In this document: positions 1 to 10,472 of the stretch, in pieces
Layout of the letters: every line of letters begins with the position of its first letter
How positions within the stretch are numbered: the first letter of the stretch is position 1
Assembly: GCF_028583425.1 (NCBI RefSeq)
Contig: NC_072807.1
Location: 37,329,001-37,393,000 of the forward strand
Source: Eublepharis macularius
Taxonomy: Eukaryota > Chordata > Lepidosauria > Squamata > Eublepharidae
Direction of reading: 5' to 3'
DNA: 64,000 nucleotides
Translations under genes and position numbers: made by a program
Notes under the pieces: model-generated
Databases searched by the model: none
Seen by the model: only the letters and a program-made list of their open reading frames with translations
Told to the model about the DNA's origin: nothing

Positions 1-155
1 GACTTCTGCATAGCTGTAGAATTGGTGTAAAGCTACTGATGCCCTGCTGTGATGTGCCCTGTTTAGAGCGTCCTCGCTCTCCAGGCCGTCTTGGAAGAAA
101 ATGTGACTCAGCGGAGAGTTTTAGGGGTACTAAGGAGATTGTGGCCCGTCTTAGA

Positions 156-355
156 GCCAAGCTACAAGTGACGCCTGACACAGGTTGGACACGTGTCAGC
201 TTCCCTCAAATTCTGATGGGAAATGTAGGCAGCCTGGTCTTGCAGCTGTAATGGAGAGCCAAGCTGTAAAACCAGGACACCTACATTTCCCATCAAAACT
301 TGAGGGACGCTGACAAGTGTCCAACCTGTGTCAGGCGTCACTTGTAGCTTGGCTC
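156..355. repeat. Hairpin repeat, family F
   Basis: Two inverted arms (starting GAGCCAAGCTACAAGTGACG at 156 and ending with its complement at 355) flank a centre that repeats part of the arm (GGAGAGCCAAGCTG). Arm similarity is high over about 85 bp. No target-site duplication was identified. Confidence 0.75.
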
Positions 356-680
356 TCAAATTCCTCAGGCAGGATCCCTCCAGATTTGCTGAGCCAGGCA
401 AATTAGAGCTTGTTAGTACCTTACAGGCTGAGGTCAGATATCCTCTTGGCTTCCTCTCTCCAGAGAACATCTCTGGGTCTACAGGGAAACACAGAACAGA
501 TCCTCTTTACTTTTGTCACCCATCCCAAGAGGATTCCTTATGCGTGTGACATACATAGAAACTGAACTTGGGTAGCCTCACACTGGTTCTGTGACCCTGC
601 AAAGCTAGGAGGTACCACCCCTCTCTCTCTAGTTTCTAATCCCTTCTCAAAGCTCTCCTTTCTAGTTAAGATTCCCCCCC

Positions 681-895
681 ACCAGCCAGTATGCTGTAGT
701 GGTTAGAGTACTGAATCCAGATTGGAATCTCTGCCGTGGCAGCTCAGTGGGTGACTTTGGACCAGTCACTCTTTCTTTTGGCTTAGCCTACCTCACCTGG
801 CTGTTGGACAGATCAAGTGGAGGCGAGGAGAATGGTGTTGTAAACTGCTTTGAGTCTCCAGGGGGGAGAAAAGTGGAGTGAAAATAAATAAACTC
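681..895 (+). repeat. tRNA-headed SINE
   Basis: The head has a polymerase III A-box-like segment (TAGTGGTTAGAGTA), followed by a decayed B box and a body shared with other squamate-type SINEs here (GTGACTTTGGACCAGTCAC, then CCTACCTCACCTGG). It ends near a short AT-rich tail. It is diverged and is not a functional tRNA. Confidence 0.65.
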
Positions 896-1032
896 TGTGT
901 GATCAAAGTGTAAGAAACTAGACTCATTCCCTGCAGCTGGTGACACTCCATTTCCTTTCGACAAACAAACACACACACAAACACACACACACAAGCAAAA
1001 AGGTTGCTTGTGTGTGTGTGTTTGTTTGTTTG

Positions 1033-1185
1033 TTTGTTTGTAGTCCACCTTTCTCACTGAGTCTCAAGGAGGATTACACAGTGTGAGGTTAGTACAGTCA
1101 ATATCAAGGACATTTCCTTAAACAATTCGATAGGGTAAATAAATGCAAGTTTACAAAGACATAGCATTATACAGAGTATTTTTTC
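1033..1185 (+). repeat. LINE-tail-like interspersed repeat (CCACCTTTCTCACTGAG family)
   Basis: This segment shares CCTTTCTCACTGAGNCTCAAGG and GTTTACAAAGACATAGCATTA with segments at 44398-44610, 55735-55915, 56745-56870 and 57840-58015. Shorter opposite-strand copies lie near 4795-4880, 24130-24210 and 32650-32720. The shared 3'-like edge and variable 5' truncation resemble the tail of a non-LTR retrotransposon; the family is not assigned. Confidence 0.6.
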
Positions 1186-2818
1186 CTTAGGATGTGCTGG
1201 TAGTTAAGTTGTTTGCCGCCTTGGGAGTCCAAGCCCGCCAAAAAAAAATGCCGGCACTTCAGAAAGAGGAGCTGGTCCTGTTTATTAGCATGCACCACCC
1301 CCCAAAAGCCCTGGTTTTATATATCACTTTTGAACTTTCATTTACTTCCCAAGTAATTTACAAAATCAGATTAAAACCAACACTGAAATCTCTCAGAATT
1401 CAACTGAGATGAGAAAATGAGAAGCCACGTCCTTCTGAAATTGGCAAATAAAAAGAGGGGATCCGCCTGAACGTCTGAACCAATGGGTTGAAGAACGCTG
1501 CTTTAAAAGCTTGGTAGCAGTTCCTCATCCCTTTAGCTGGTGCCGGCGTTCCCTTGATGCACTGTCTGTATTTCAGAGCATTGTGGCTGCCAGTGAGCGA
1601 GCAGCGTTAGATACCCCCCCATCCACCCCCTACGAGGGCTCTGTGTGTGCCAGAGAGCCCAGAAAAGAGAGCTGTTGACCAATATACTTGTGGAGCCTGC
1701 AGAGATCCAAAGGACATCTTTCGGGCTGCCGGCCTTTGGCTTCCCAGATGAGTCACTGGCAGATGAGTCACAGCTGAATAGGGTTGTTTTTCAGGCTGTT
1801 TTATTTTTAACAGGCTCTAGAATAATGCCGTGGTCCTCCTGTGGAGGCTTAGATGCAAACTGGTAACATCTGGGAAGTCACTGTGGAGTCGGCGTCCCCC
1901 GCCCCGCTTCCCTTTGGAGATTGTCAACATACATTGATAACATTAATGAAGGTTTGGAGAGGGAAGCTGTCTTTCAAGGTTGGGGGAAACTGGAGCGTGG
2001 TTGGTACAATTCCATGGGTACTGTTACGAAATCAGTGGAGTGTCCTACAACAGTCTGACTTGTGGCTTGGGGTTTGGCTTGCTGTATTCCGAACTTCAGA
2101 TACTGCTTCTGAGTTAAAATGAAGCACACAATTCACTTTATATAGAAAAGGTAGCCTTTAGATTTTTGTACCTTCTGAGGAGCACCACCCCATGTTTCTG
2201 TACGAGTCACTGATCCTTGTTGGAGAGAGACTAACCAAGACTCATGCAGAGATGCAGTGGGAACCCTCTTCTAAAAATAGGTAGTTCTCAAGGCAGAGCA
2301 AGAACCAACTGGAAGGAGGCAGGGTTGGGAAAGCAAATAATGCAGAGAAACATAATCATAGCATAGCATTCCTATAGTATTCAGATAGTCAAAGCTTCCC
2401 TCTAAAGATGGAGTGACCATCGCCTGCCCTCCCTCAACCACTTCATGTGTGTTGAGATTATTGCGTAGCAGAGATGCAGAATTGCGCATAAGACACTCCC
2501 AGCGTTTAGCTCTATAGAACAGTTTACTACATAAAAGGATGAAAGGTAGAAAACAAGAAATGGCTATCTGACTACACTGTAGCTAGCATGTAAACTAAAC
2601 AGAGACGGACTTGAGACTGATCCCGACTGAACAAAGAGCAATAAAACGTCAGTATATCTTTCTAGTTAATTGCCCCCCCCCCAATAAACTGGTTGCCCAA
2701 TAGAGAATATCACATTCACTTCATTAAGCATAAAGACTCCCATTCTTATGGCGGGAAACTTTACTGGACAGCGAAATGGTTACATGCAAATAAGTTTACT
2801 AAGTAATATAAACAACAG

Positions 2819-3050
2819 CAATGAGTCCAGTAGCACCTTTAAGACTAACCAACATTATTGCAGCACAAGCTTTTGAGAAACACAGCGCTCTTCGTCTGAG
2901 GCATGGAAAACCCTCCACACATTTGCAGAAGAGAGCTGTGGTTCTCGAAGGCTTGTGCTACAATAAAGTGGGTTAGTCTTAAAGGTGCTACTGGACTCTT
3001 TAACTATTTTGCAACTACAGACGGACACGGCTAACTCCTCTGGATCTTTG
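2819..3050. repeat. Hairpin repeat, family B, with AACAACAG flanking repeat
   Basis: Inverted arms GAGTCCAGTAGCACCTTTAA and TTAAAGGTGCTACTGGACTC enclose a short centre. The right side carries the unpaired tail (GACACGGCTAACTCCTCTGG). AACAACAG occurs at 2811-2818 and 3051-3058 as a probable target-site duplication. Confidence 0.75.
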
Positions 3051-3329
3051 AACAACAGTTTAACCCTTTCATGACTGAATGTAAACACTTGCGAATTCCA
3101 AACAGTATGGGGCGCAAGAAGGAAGGCCCCCACGTGAGAACACTCATCCTTGCACCCCATACGTACCAGTGCATCTGTTCCGGAGTGGGTTGGCCATTAA
3201 GGCTGCCGAGAAAACTCCCAGTGGGCCAGTGGCCTGGGCTGGGCACCCCATCCCTGAGCCCTGCAAGACTTTGCCTTACGCAGAGGGGGCAGGAGCCAGG
3301 GTGGGAGTCTGGCCTCCCCTCTCCCCTCT

Positions 3330-3585
3330 AGGGCTGTTTGGTGTAGTGGTTAAGAGCAGCAGGACTCTAATCTGGAGAGCCAGGCTAGATTCCCCACACC
3401 TTCGCTCGAAGCCAGCTGGGTGACCTTGGGTCAGCCACAGCTCTCTGGAGCTCTCTCAAGCCCCACCCACCTCCCAGGGTGATTGTTGTTGTTGGGATAA
3501 TAACAACATACTTTGTAATCTGCTCTGAGTGGGTGTTAAGTTGTCCTGAAGGGCGGTACATAAATCGAATGTTGTTGTTATTCTC
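3330..3585 (+). repeat. tRNA-headed SINE with GTTGTTGTTATT tail
   Basis: The head GGTGTAGTGGTTAAGAGC holds an A box and AGATTCCCC is a B-box remnant. The body contains GGGTGACCTTGGGTCAGCCA and the tail ends in CATAAATCGAATGTTGTTG. Same-family copies are at 22160-22393 (minus), 41208-41775 (plus, interrupted) and 47605-47860 (minus). This copy preserves the uninterrupted tail that serves as the empty-site reference for the insertion at 41384. Confidence 0.8.
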
Positions 3586-4389
3586 GCCTCCCAGTCTACC
3601 TCTGCATCTCTTGGTGAGATGTCGATGTTAGTTGATGGCTTGGACACATGTGGTGATTTGCTAGCACGGGTGACTTATTGCTTTACAGTGATGTGGGGGG
3701 AGCATTTTGGAAAGGGAGGCCTCGTGATGTTTATTGTGGGGCCGTTTCTAGAAAGGTGGAAACCGTGACCTGGTGATTGCATGCAGCTATGCAGCGATGC
3801 ACACCTCCCTTCTTCCAATTCAAATTGTGTTGCTTAGCGACAGGGCTTGGTCGGGTTTGGTGTTTAGCGATGGAGGTCGTGCTTGGCGTCAGAGCTTTGC
3901 CATGGAAATAAGTGTGGTAAACACATGCCAGGAGTGCCTCTTGGCATGTGCAGATGGCCTCTGCCTTCCTGCAGCTGGACCACCCCTCACCTCCAAGACT
4001 CCAGGGCTTTGAGGGGCGCTTTGGTCATCAGACGCTTTGTTGGAAGGGGTCTCTTGTCGCAGAATAAAATGCTAAATAAAACGCCTTGATGCAAATGTGC
4101 TCAGTTTGCTGTGGTCCTTGGCACATCTTGGGTTCCCCATAAGGCTGTTGTGCTTTGTGCCTCTGGCCAAACCTAGATTTAAAAACCGGCAACAGGGAGG
4201 GGAAGAGAAGCGCAGCCCAGATCAGCTTGGACTGTCATGCATGGCCCACCCCAAGAGTCCCCTTGCCTCTTAGACATCAGGCTAATTCATGCAAAAAGGA
4301 GGGATGACCGGAAATAAGTCAAATTCAAAAAGGCTTTTTACTCAAATGGGGGGGGTTGTATTGTAGGGAGGGGGTCTCAGATGCTTCGC

Positions 4390-4846
4390 TGTTAGGGACC
4401 GCAGACTTCACCACTATATTGCCTTACATATTATCTGCTGCTTTAAATATGTACTCCTATGTACCACCAGTGCTCCATGTTGTCTAATGTTAGTCCTAGA
4501 CTTGATTATGTTCTGCTTCAGTATTTTTCTTCTACTCTATATTGGATTCTTGCTAATACTATATCTTTTAAACTTCTATCTATTTACCCTTTGGCATTGT
4601 TATGGAAATGTCCTTGCTACTGATTGTACTAATCTCATACTGTGTAAATGTTTTTAAATGTATTATTTAATGTTTTTAAATGTTTTTAAACATGTTTGTA
4701 TTTGTTATCCGCCCTGAGCCTGCGAAAGCAGGGAGGGCGGAATATAAATATAATAAATTAAATTAAATTAAATTAAATTAAATTAAATTAAATCCACCTT
4801 GAGTCTCAGTGAGAAAGGCAGACTATAAATGAAATAAATAAGTAAG

Positions 4847-4877
<31 letters not shown>
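4390..4877 (+). repeat. LINE-type 3' tails and AAATT/AAAT simple repeats
   Basis: The segment from 4400 shares ACTTCACCACTATNTTGCCTTAC and neighbouring sequence with 23925-24200. It ends with a GCCCTGAGCCTGCGAAAGCAG hairpin-like motif and an (AAATT)n run at 4753-4793. A second tail (CACCTTGAGTCTCAGTGAGA) follows and runs into (AAAT)n at 4833-4877. The (AAAT)n ends only about 35 bp before the LARP6 exon acceptor. Confidence 0.6.
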
Positions 4878-4913
4878 GAGCAAGATTCAATTCCCTCTCT
4901 TTTCTTGTTCCAG

Positions 4914-7506
4914 CGGTGGTGAAAATGATGGAGAAGATTTTGAGCACAAGTGGAAACAGCCTGACCGCGACCTGATCTTTCAACTGGTGGCCCAGATTGA
5001 ATATTACTTCTCAGATGAAAACCTCGAGAAAGACGCCTTCCTTCTGAAGCACGTCCGGAGAAACAAAATGGGCTACGTCAGCGTAAAGCTCCTGACGTCT
5101 TTCAAAAAGGTTAACTGTGCTTCGAGTTGGTCTGCAGCATTCTTTTTGCTTAGAGTCGGTATTTGCGCAGAGCTCCGCATTAATTTAGGAATTTAATCCC
5201 CCCATTTTTCACCAACGGGGACCCAAAACGGCCTAAATGGAGTCATTCTCTGCTCCTCCATTTTAGGCTCGTAATATCAACCCTGTGAGATAGGTTAGGC
5301 TGAGAGAGAGACTGGCCAAAGGTTACCCAGCAAGTTTCCATCACAGAGTGAGAATTCGAACCTGGGTTTTCCAAATCCTAATTGTTTCAGGTGGGTAGCC
5401 GTGTTGGTCTGCAGTAGAAGAGCAAGATTTGAGTCCAGTAACACCTTAAAGGTCAACAAGAATTCCAGGGTATCTGACAAAGGAATTTTGACTCTCGAAA
5501 GCTTTTACAAGCCTCTTGGGTCTAGAAGCAAAAAAAAGGAAGTCTTGTAAAGTACTTATAGATGGCAGTTGACCTACACGGGATGGAAGGAGGAAGGTGT
5601 ATTTCTAAACAGCAAGTGCCAACCTGGAACGGAACTTCTCAAAAACAAGATAAGCTCAAACTATGTGATAACCAGAAAACGTTCCTGTCTTGCCATTCCC
5701 CTGGCAGCCAGGCATCACAAAGGCCAGTCCTGGCTTTTCTCCAGGACTGAGACCCCTGTATGTGGCTGTCCCTCTGGTAGAGAGCAAGGCCGTGCTCTCC
5801 TTGGTTTGGCACTTAGGTTCTTTCCCTTAAGCAACTACTTCCTGCTCTAGGCCACTGGTAAATCTTTTTTTTTTAATTTACATTTTTTAAAATTTATTTT
5901 AACTTTTCAAACAGCTTATAGCTTGTGAACATACAGTATAGCTCAACAACACGTTTGCAACCATTAACAATAACTGTTAAGAGTAGACAGAGTAGACTGT
6001 TAAGAGCCCTTGATTATTCTACATAAGTAATACATAGCAACAAAATTTTCATCAATAAATTAATTAAATTATCCTGTCCATTCTCTTCATTAATAACATG
6101 TTAATAGAATATAATATTCCTTTTTAGAGATTGGCTGTATCATTGTGCCACTGAATGTTAGGTATTCTAGGATTGGGAACCACTGTTCCAGAAATTGAGA
6201 TCTGTGTTTCTGATTTTCACACTGAGCCAGATGGTCTGCTAATTTCTCCATTATAAAATAGTCCCATATCCAGCTGTACCAATTTGCGATTGTTGCCGGC
6301 GGGGGGGGGGGGTCCATTTGGAGGCGATGGCCACTGGTGAATCTTAAGGTTGAACAGTGGTTTTCTCCCATTGTAAAGTTAACTTATGGCATTGTTGAAC
6401 CATTTCTAATGTTCTGAAAACACTGCTGTTTCTTCCAGGTAAAGCAGCTGACACGTGACTGGAGAACTACGGCGTACGCCCTGAAATACTCAGAGGTCCT
6501 AGAGCTGAACGAAGACAGCAGAAAAGTTCGAAGGACCACTCCAGTTCCGGTATTTCCTAGTGAGAATCTCCCCAGCAAGATGTTGCTCATTTATGACATC
6601 CCCCTGGTTTCTGATCTCCACCCGGAGGATGAAAAACAGGAGAACGGATGCGTTCAGGAGAAGATGATGGAGAATCTTCTTAAAGCTTTCGTTAAGTTTG
6701 GGGTCATCTCCTCCGTTCGCATCCTCAAGCCTGGTAGGGATCTTCCACCGGATATCAAGAGGTTCAGCAGCCGATACAGCCAAGTCGGAACCAAGGAATG
6801 CGCCATCGTAGAGTTCGAAGAGGTGGACGCTGCCATCAAAGCTCATGAGTCGATGTGCATTACGGACAATGAAACGGACATGAAGGTTGTCCTCATTGGT
6901 GTGAAGCCACCGAAGAAGAAAGTTCTGAAAGACAAGAACCGCGAGGAAGACCCCAGCAAGGGTCTGAACAAAACACGATCGATGAACAAGAGAGTGGAGG
7001 AACTTCAGTACGTCGGAGACGAGTCTTCTGCCAACAGCTCCTCTGAGCCAGAGAGCAATCCAACATCTCCCATGTCAGGTCGCAAAGTGAATGCCTCAAA
7101 TAAGTTGAGCCCCACCACGTACCAGAACAATCACCTCAGCCCTAACGTCTCCCCGAGGTCCAGTCCTTGGAACAGCCCTTCCTCATTGCGAAAAGTTCCC
7201 AAGATGTCTCCGCTGGCTGAAGACGGCAGGCTTAGCCTCAGCACCAGTCCCGAAATGCTGAGGAGATGCGCAGATGATTCGTCGGACAGCAGCGTCACTC
7301 CTTCGAGTAGTCCATGGGTTCAAAGGAGGCGACAAGCTCAGACTGTGACTCAAGAGAAAAGTCCAGTGGGGAGCCCAATGCTCAGCCCAAAAATTCAGAA
7401 TGCAGACGGATTGCCCGTTGGGGTCTTGCGTTTCCCAAGAGGCCCAGATGGGACAAAGGGATTCCATAACGGGTACGAGAGGAATAACCTCACCAAGGAC
7501 AAATAG
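4914..7506 (+). CDS. LARP6: LARP6, La-related protein 6 (two 3' coding exons; 5' exon not in window)
   Basis: Coding exons are 4914-5109 and 6439-7506 (stop TAG 7504-7506), joined in phase 0 by GT-AG sites. The first begins with the third base of a codon, so a 5' exon of about 70 codons is missing and probably lies left of the window; human LARP6 is 491 aa and 420 complete codons are seen here. Exon 4914-5109 encodes the winged-helix La motif (FSDENLEKDAFLLKHVRRNK, then VSVKLLTSFKK). The next exon gives the RRM (SKMLLIYDIPL to AAIKAHE), a basic stretch (KPPKKKVLKDKN), a Ser/Pro-rich tail with repeated SP sites, and the C-terminal SUZ-C box (GVLRFPRGPDGTKGFH). In mammals LARP6 binds the 5' stem-loop of type I collagen mRNAs and controls their translation; that role is family knowledge. 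No damage is seen in the two exons. Confidence 0.97.
5195..5515. repeat. SINE fragment (minus) followed by diverged hairpin-family copy
   Basis: 5195-5385 reads as a minus-strand SINE body (CCAACGGGGACCCAAAACGG, then a GAATTCGAACCTGGGTTTTCC box). At about 5388-5505 comes half of a family C hairpin repeat (GTAGCCGTGTTGGTCTGCAG, GAGTCCAGTAACACC). Both lie in the LARP6 intron. Confidence 0.6.
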
Positions 7507-8260
7507 GTTTTGTGCAATGTTGTTGTTGTTTTTAATTTCCAGTCGGATTACTCCATTGTTGAACCTACTCAAGACTTGACCAAGGCAGTATTTCTTTTTT
7601 TTTTTTAAACCTTTTGTATCTATGTGGCTTTGTAGGTTTGTATTTGCACATAATCAACTTCCTTTTTGTATTTTGTTTGGAAATTCCCTTTAACATGGGG
7701 TGCATTTTATTTTTGTCTTTTATGCCAGGTATACAAACAGTGCAATCCTAAGCAGAGCTATGCCAGTCTAAGACCATTGATTTAAATGGGCTTAGGTGAG
7801 AGTAACTGTGTTTAGGATTGCACTGTAAACCTTTCTGCAACACTCCGGTAGCAAAGTGCAGCTATTATTCTATTGATGTATTGTACCTGTTGGCTGAACA
7901 GTATGTTGAATTTCCTGTTGATCTTTTTTTTTTTAAATCTTAGAAGGAACTCTGGATTTCCAAACTTTTGTTAATGTCTTGTCTCTTGTTCCAAAGACAC
8001 TTCCTAGCATATGGTACAGCCAAAAACTATGAGATTTTTTTTGGTATTATGTGAATAAACAATGCAAAGGTTTAAAAATGCTCTCCGATGCTTAATACTG
8101 ACCTGATGACAATTAGATTGTGGAATGTCTATTTTTGGAATTCTGTATTTGGAATTTTGTATGCTTAAGGAAACTTTCCCGCAGTTATCTCCACTGAGGG
8201 AACCTTGAAACCTTCAACATGACAATAGATTGTGTGTAGAATAAAATCTCCTTGAAAATC
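7507..8260 (+). other. LARP6: LARP6 3' UTR with two poly(A) signals
   Basis: The sequence after the LARP6 stop is T-rich. AATAAA occurs at 8054-8059 and again at 8240-8245, either of which could end the transcript. A short palindromic repeat (7738-7825) is embedded in the UTR. A segment at 7897-7976 is duplicated downstream at 8341-8421, just past the second signal. Confidence 0.7.
7738..7825. repeat. Short palindromic repeat (CAGTGCAATCCTAA ends)
   Basis: The ends are inverted copies (CAGTGCAATCCTAA at left, TTTAGGATTGCACTG at right) around an imperfectly palindromic middle. Related diverged copies are visible near 18490-18560, 29706-29790, 46100-46170 and 54255-54330. The length of about 90 bp and the inverted ends resemble a small MITE; the family is not identified. 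Confidence 0.6.
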
Positions 8261-8421
8261 AAATTAATGGTTAATTCTGCGGATCCTGCTCTGGTAAACA
8301 TCTGTAGAAATTTTGGTAGGTGGTGGAAGGGTCTGAATTCAACAGTATGTTGAATTTCCTGTTGATCTTTTTTTTTTTTAAATCTTAGAAGGAACTCTGG
8401 ATTTCCAAATTTTTGTTAATG
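7897..8421 (+). repeat. 80-bp direct duplication at the end of LARP6
   Basis: Copies at 7897-7976 and 8341-8421 are almost identical, starting AACAGTATGTTGAATTTCC and ending TTTTTGTTAATG. They differ mainly in poly-T length. The second copy runs into a 21-bp tandem duplication at about 8421-8464 (unit ATGCAAAAACAGAGAATATCC). The near identity indicates a recent local duplication. Confidence 0.85.
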
Positions 8422-8751
8422 CATGCAAAAACAGAGAATATCCATGCAAAAACAGAGAATATCCATATTTTTCTCCATGTTGTGAGATATTTTTTTTAGC
8501 AGCAAAACTACAGGAAGGAAAGACTTTTATTACAGATTACAGTATCAGTAAATATTTGTAAAATAAAACAAAAATGGATACGGGGGCGCGGAGGGAGCTA
8601 TACAAGGCTGAGCATCAGATGGTATCTGCTAGGTGGCTCCCAACATCATAGCAAAGCAGCAAACATAATAAAACCATTATATTTAAAAAATCAGCAGAAC
8701 AGGATAAAAGATAAGTAAAACATTGGATAGGTAGGATCTTAAAACATGCTA

Positions 8752-8975
8752 TAAATAGTAAAAAGTCCAGTAGCACCTTTAAGACTAACCAACTTTATCG
8801 TAGTATAAGGTTTCAAGAACCACAGCTCTCTTCATCAGATGCAAGATGGATCTGACAAAGATAACTGTGGCTCTCGAAAGCTTACACTACAATAAAGTTG
8901 GTTAGTCTTTAAGGTGCTATTAGACACTTTACTATTTTGCGATTACTGACTAACACGGCTAACTCCTCTGGATCT
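8752..8975. repeat. Hairpin repeat, family B, with 11-bp flanking repeat
   Basis: The arms AGTCCAGTAGCACCTTTAAG and its complement flank a short centre with CTCTTCATCAGATGC. The unpaired tail is on the right (TAACACGGCTAACTCCTCTG). Flanks AAAACATGCTA (8741-8751) and AAAACGTGCTA (8976-8986) form a target-site duplication with one mismatch. Confidence 0.8.
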
Positions 8976-9514
8976 AAAACGTGCTAAGATCTGCATAATA
9001 TAAACCTAAAATCCTAGCAGTATAAAAACAAGACCACTGAGACATTCTAAACAGCTTGAGAAAATGCAAAGGGCTGTATTACTCACAACAACGAAACACA
9101 GAACCATTTGAGTGTGTTTCTTTTCGGATCCGCTGGTTGGCAAGGTTAAGACTGGTGGGGAGGAGAGGGGGCATGCCCTTGTGAACGTAAAGCCTTCTCT
9201 CTTTCCTTATTTTAGTCAAGTTATATCCAGTTTTTTTTTTAAAAAAAATAAGATCTTGACTTGCTCTGTGTTTCAGTGAGTAGGGCCCTCCCACAACTTT
9301 GAACAGCTAACCCAGATATCCTTTTCCTGTGTTATTGCGGTGCGGTAAAACTGTCCCCAACGATTCTTCCATTTGTATGCTAAGAATATCTCTTGGGGTG
9401 GTGTCCACTGGTGGAAATATAAACACAGGATTGATTGAAAGGAGTGTTTGTGATCACACTGATGGTATCATTTGATATAGGAGAAATAAAGAAGTAAGGG
9501 TGCACTCTTAGACT

Positions 9515-9926
9515 CTTTGTTATCTTTGTATTCCACCTTTCTTCCAAGGAGCTAAAAGAGGCAACCGTGGTTCCCTCTTCTTCCATGTTATCCTCACAAC
9601 AACCCTGCGAGGTCTGTGATGCTGACAGCGCCTGGTCCAAGATCACCCAACAAGCTTCATGATTAACAGGGTTACATCAGTGCTTAGTTCTCGTGGCCCC
9701 TTCTTACATGCCCAGGGTAATACAAATCACCACTCTGAGGTCAGGAAGCAATTTTCCCCAGGCCAGTTTGGCAAGGGATCCTGATGGTGTTTTACCATCT
9801 TCAGGGCATGGAGGAAGGGGTCACTGGGTGTGTGTGTTGGGGGGAGGTACTTGTGAATTTCCTGCATTGTGCAGGGGGTTGGACTAGATGACCCTAGAGG
9901 TCCCTTCCAACCCTATTCTATGATTG
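9515..9926. repeat. CR1-like LINE 3' end (+) within or beside a minus-strand SINE
   Basis: From about 9690 to 9926 the + strand carries the CR1-type tail GGGGGTTGGACTAGATGACC then CCCTTCCAACCCTATTCTAT. Immediately upstream (9515-9680) is a minus-strand SINE body (TCCTCACAACAACCCTGCGA, CACCCAACAAGCTTC). More SINE-like sequence resumes after 9930, so the LINE may have inserted in the SINE. A second CR1-like tail, minus strand, is at 39497-39545. Confidence 0.7.
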
Positions 9927-10051
9927 TGTGCAGATTTGAACACGAGACTTTCCATTTATAGTCCAACACTCTTTAAGTGCTATACAATACCATAATCATC
10001 ATATTTAATAATTCGTCATGAATCCACGAAGCTGCTCTAGAGAGCCAGACC

Positions 10052-10472
10052 CAGGGCTCATTTCGAGGGGGAACGTGCCAGAACACAGTTCCGGCAGTTC
10101 CCCAAAGAGGTCACACATGTCAGGTGGCCCTGCCCACCTCACTCTCAGCCATTTTGGGCCCGTTTTGGCCTGGATTGGGGCTAAAACAGCCCGGATCTGG
10201 CCTCTGACAGGTGGTGGATCACTCTCTCGCTCAGCAGCGGCCCAATCCTGACCATTTTGGACCCCTTTTTGGCCATTTTCAGCCCCTTTTTGCCATTTTG
10301 GGCACAATTTCATCCCTGAATGGGCAGCCAGGACAGGTGATGTCAGGGGTGTGTGGCATATGCAAATCAGTTATGCTAATGACACACTTCCGGTGATGGC
10401 AAGGGGCGTGGCATATGCTAATGAGTTAGACTAATGAGTTCCTCCAGCTCTTTTTCTATGAAATGACCCCTG
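10052..10472. mobile_element. Non-autonomous hAT-like element with perfect 8-bp TSD
   Basis: The 421-bp element starts CAGGGCTCATTTC and ends GAAATGACCCCTG, giving imperfect terminal inverted repeats of hAT type. It is flanked on both sides by GCCAGACC (10044-10051 and 10473-10480), the 8-bp duplication expected for hAT transposases. It contains repeated GGCCATTTTNGGCC-like stretches and no transposase reading frame. It interrupts a SINE whose 3' part continues to about 10640. Confidence 0.88.

Larger units (their letters stand above)
1..4913 (+). other. LARP6 intron (inferred), repeat-rich, no coding exon found
   Basis: No LARP6 5' exon and no CpG-rich promoter is recognisable. The stretch contains a hairpin repeat (156-355), tRNA-headed SINEs (about 681-895 and 3330-3585), a CA/TG simple repeat (about 960-1040), a LINE-tail-like segment (1033-1185), a hairpin repeat (2819-3050), and two LINE-type 3' tails (4390-4790 and 4795-4880) with AAATT and AAAT simple repeats. 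Its intronic status follows from the phase of the exon at 4914. Confidence 0.6.

Noticed and set aside
2818-3048. Classical DNA-transposon MITE for the family B hairpins
   Set aside because: TSDs vary from 8 to 14 bp and only one end has the tail, which does not fit a fixed-cut transposase. Kept as an unresolved hairpin class.
6090-6371. Minus-strand frame of 93 codons in the LARP6 intron
   Set aside because: No family match, low complexity at its edges (poly-G run at 6300-6312), no splice context.
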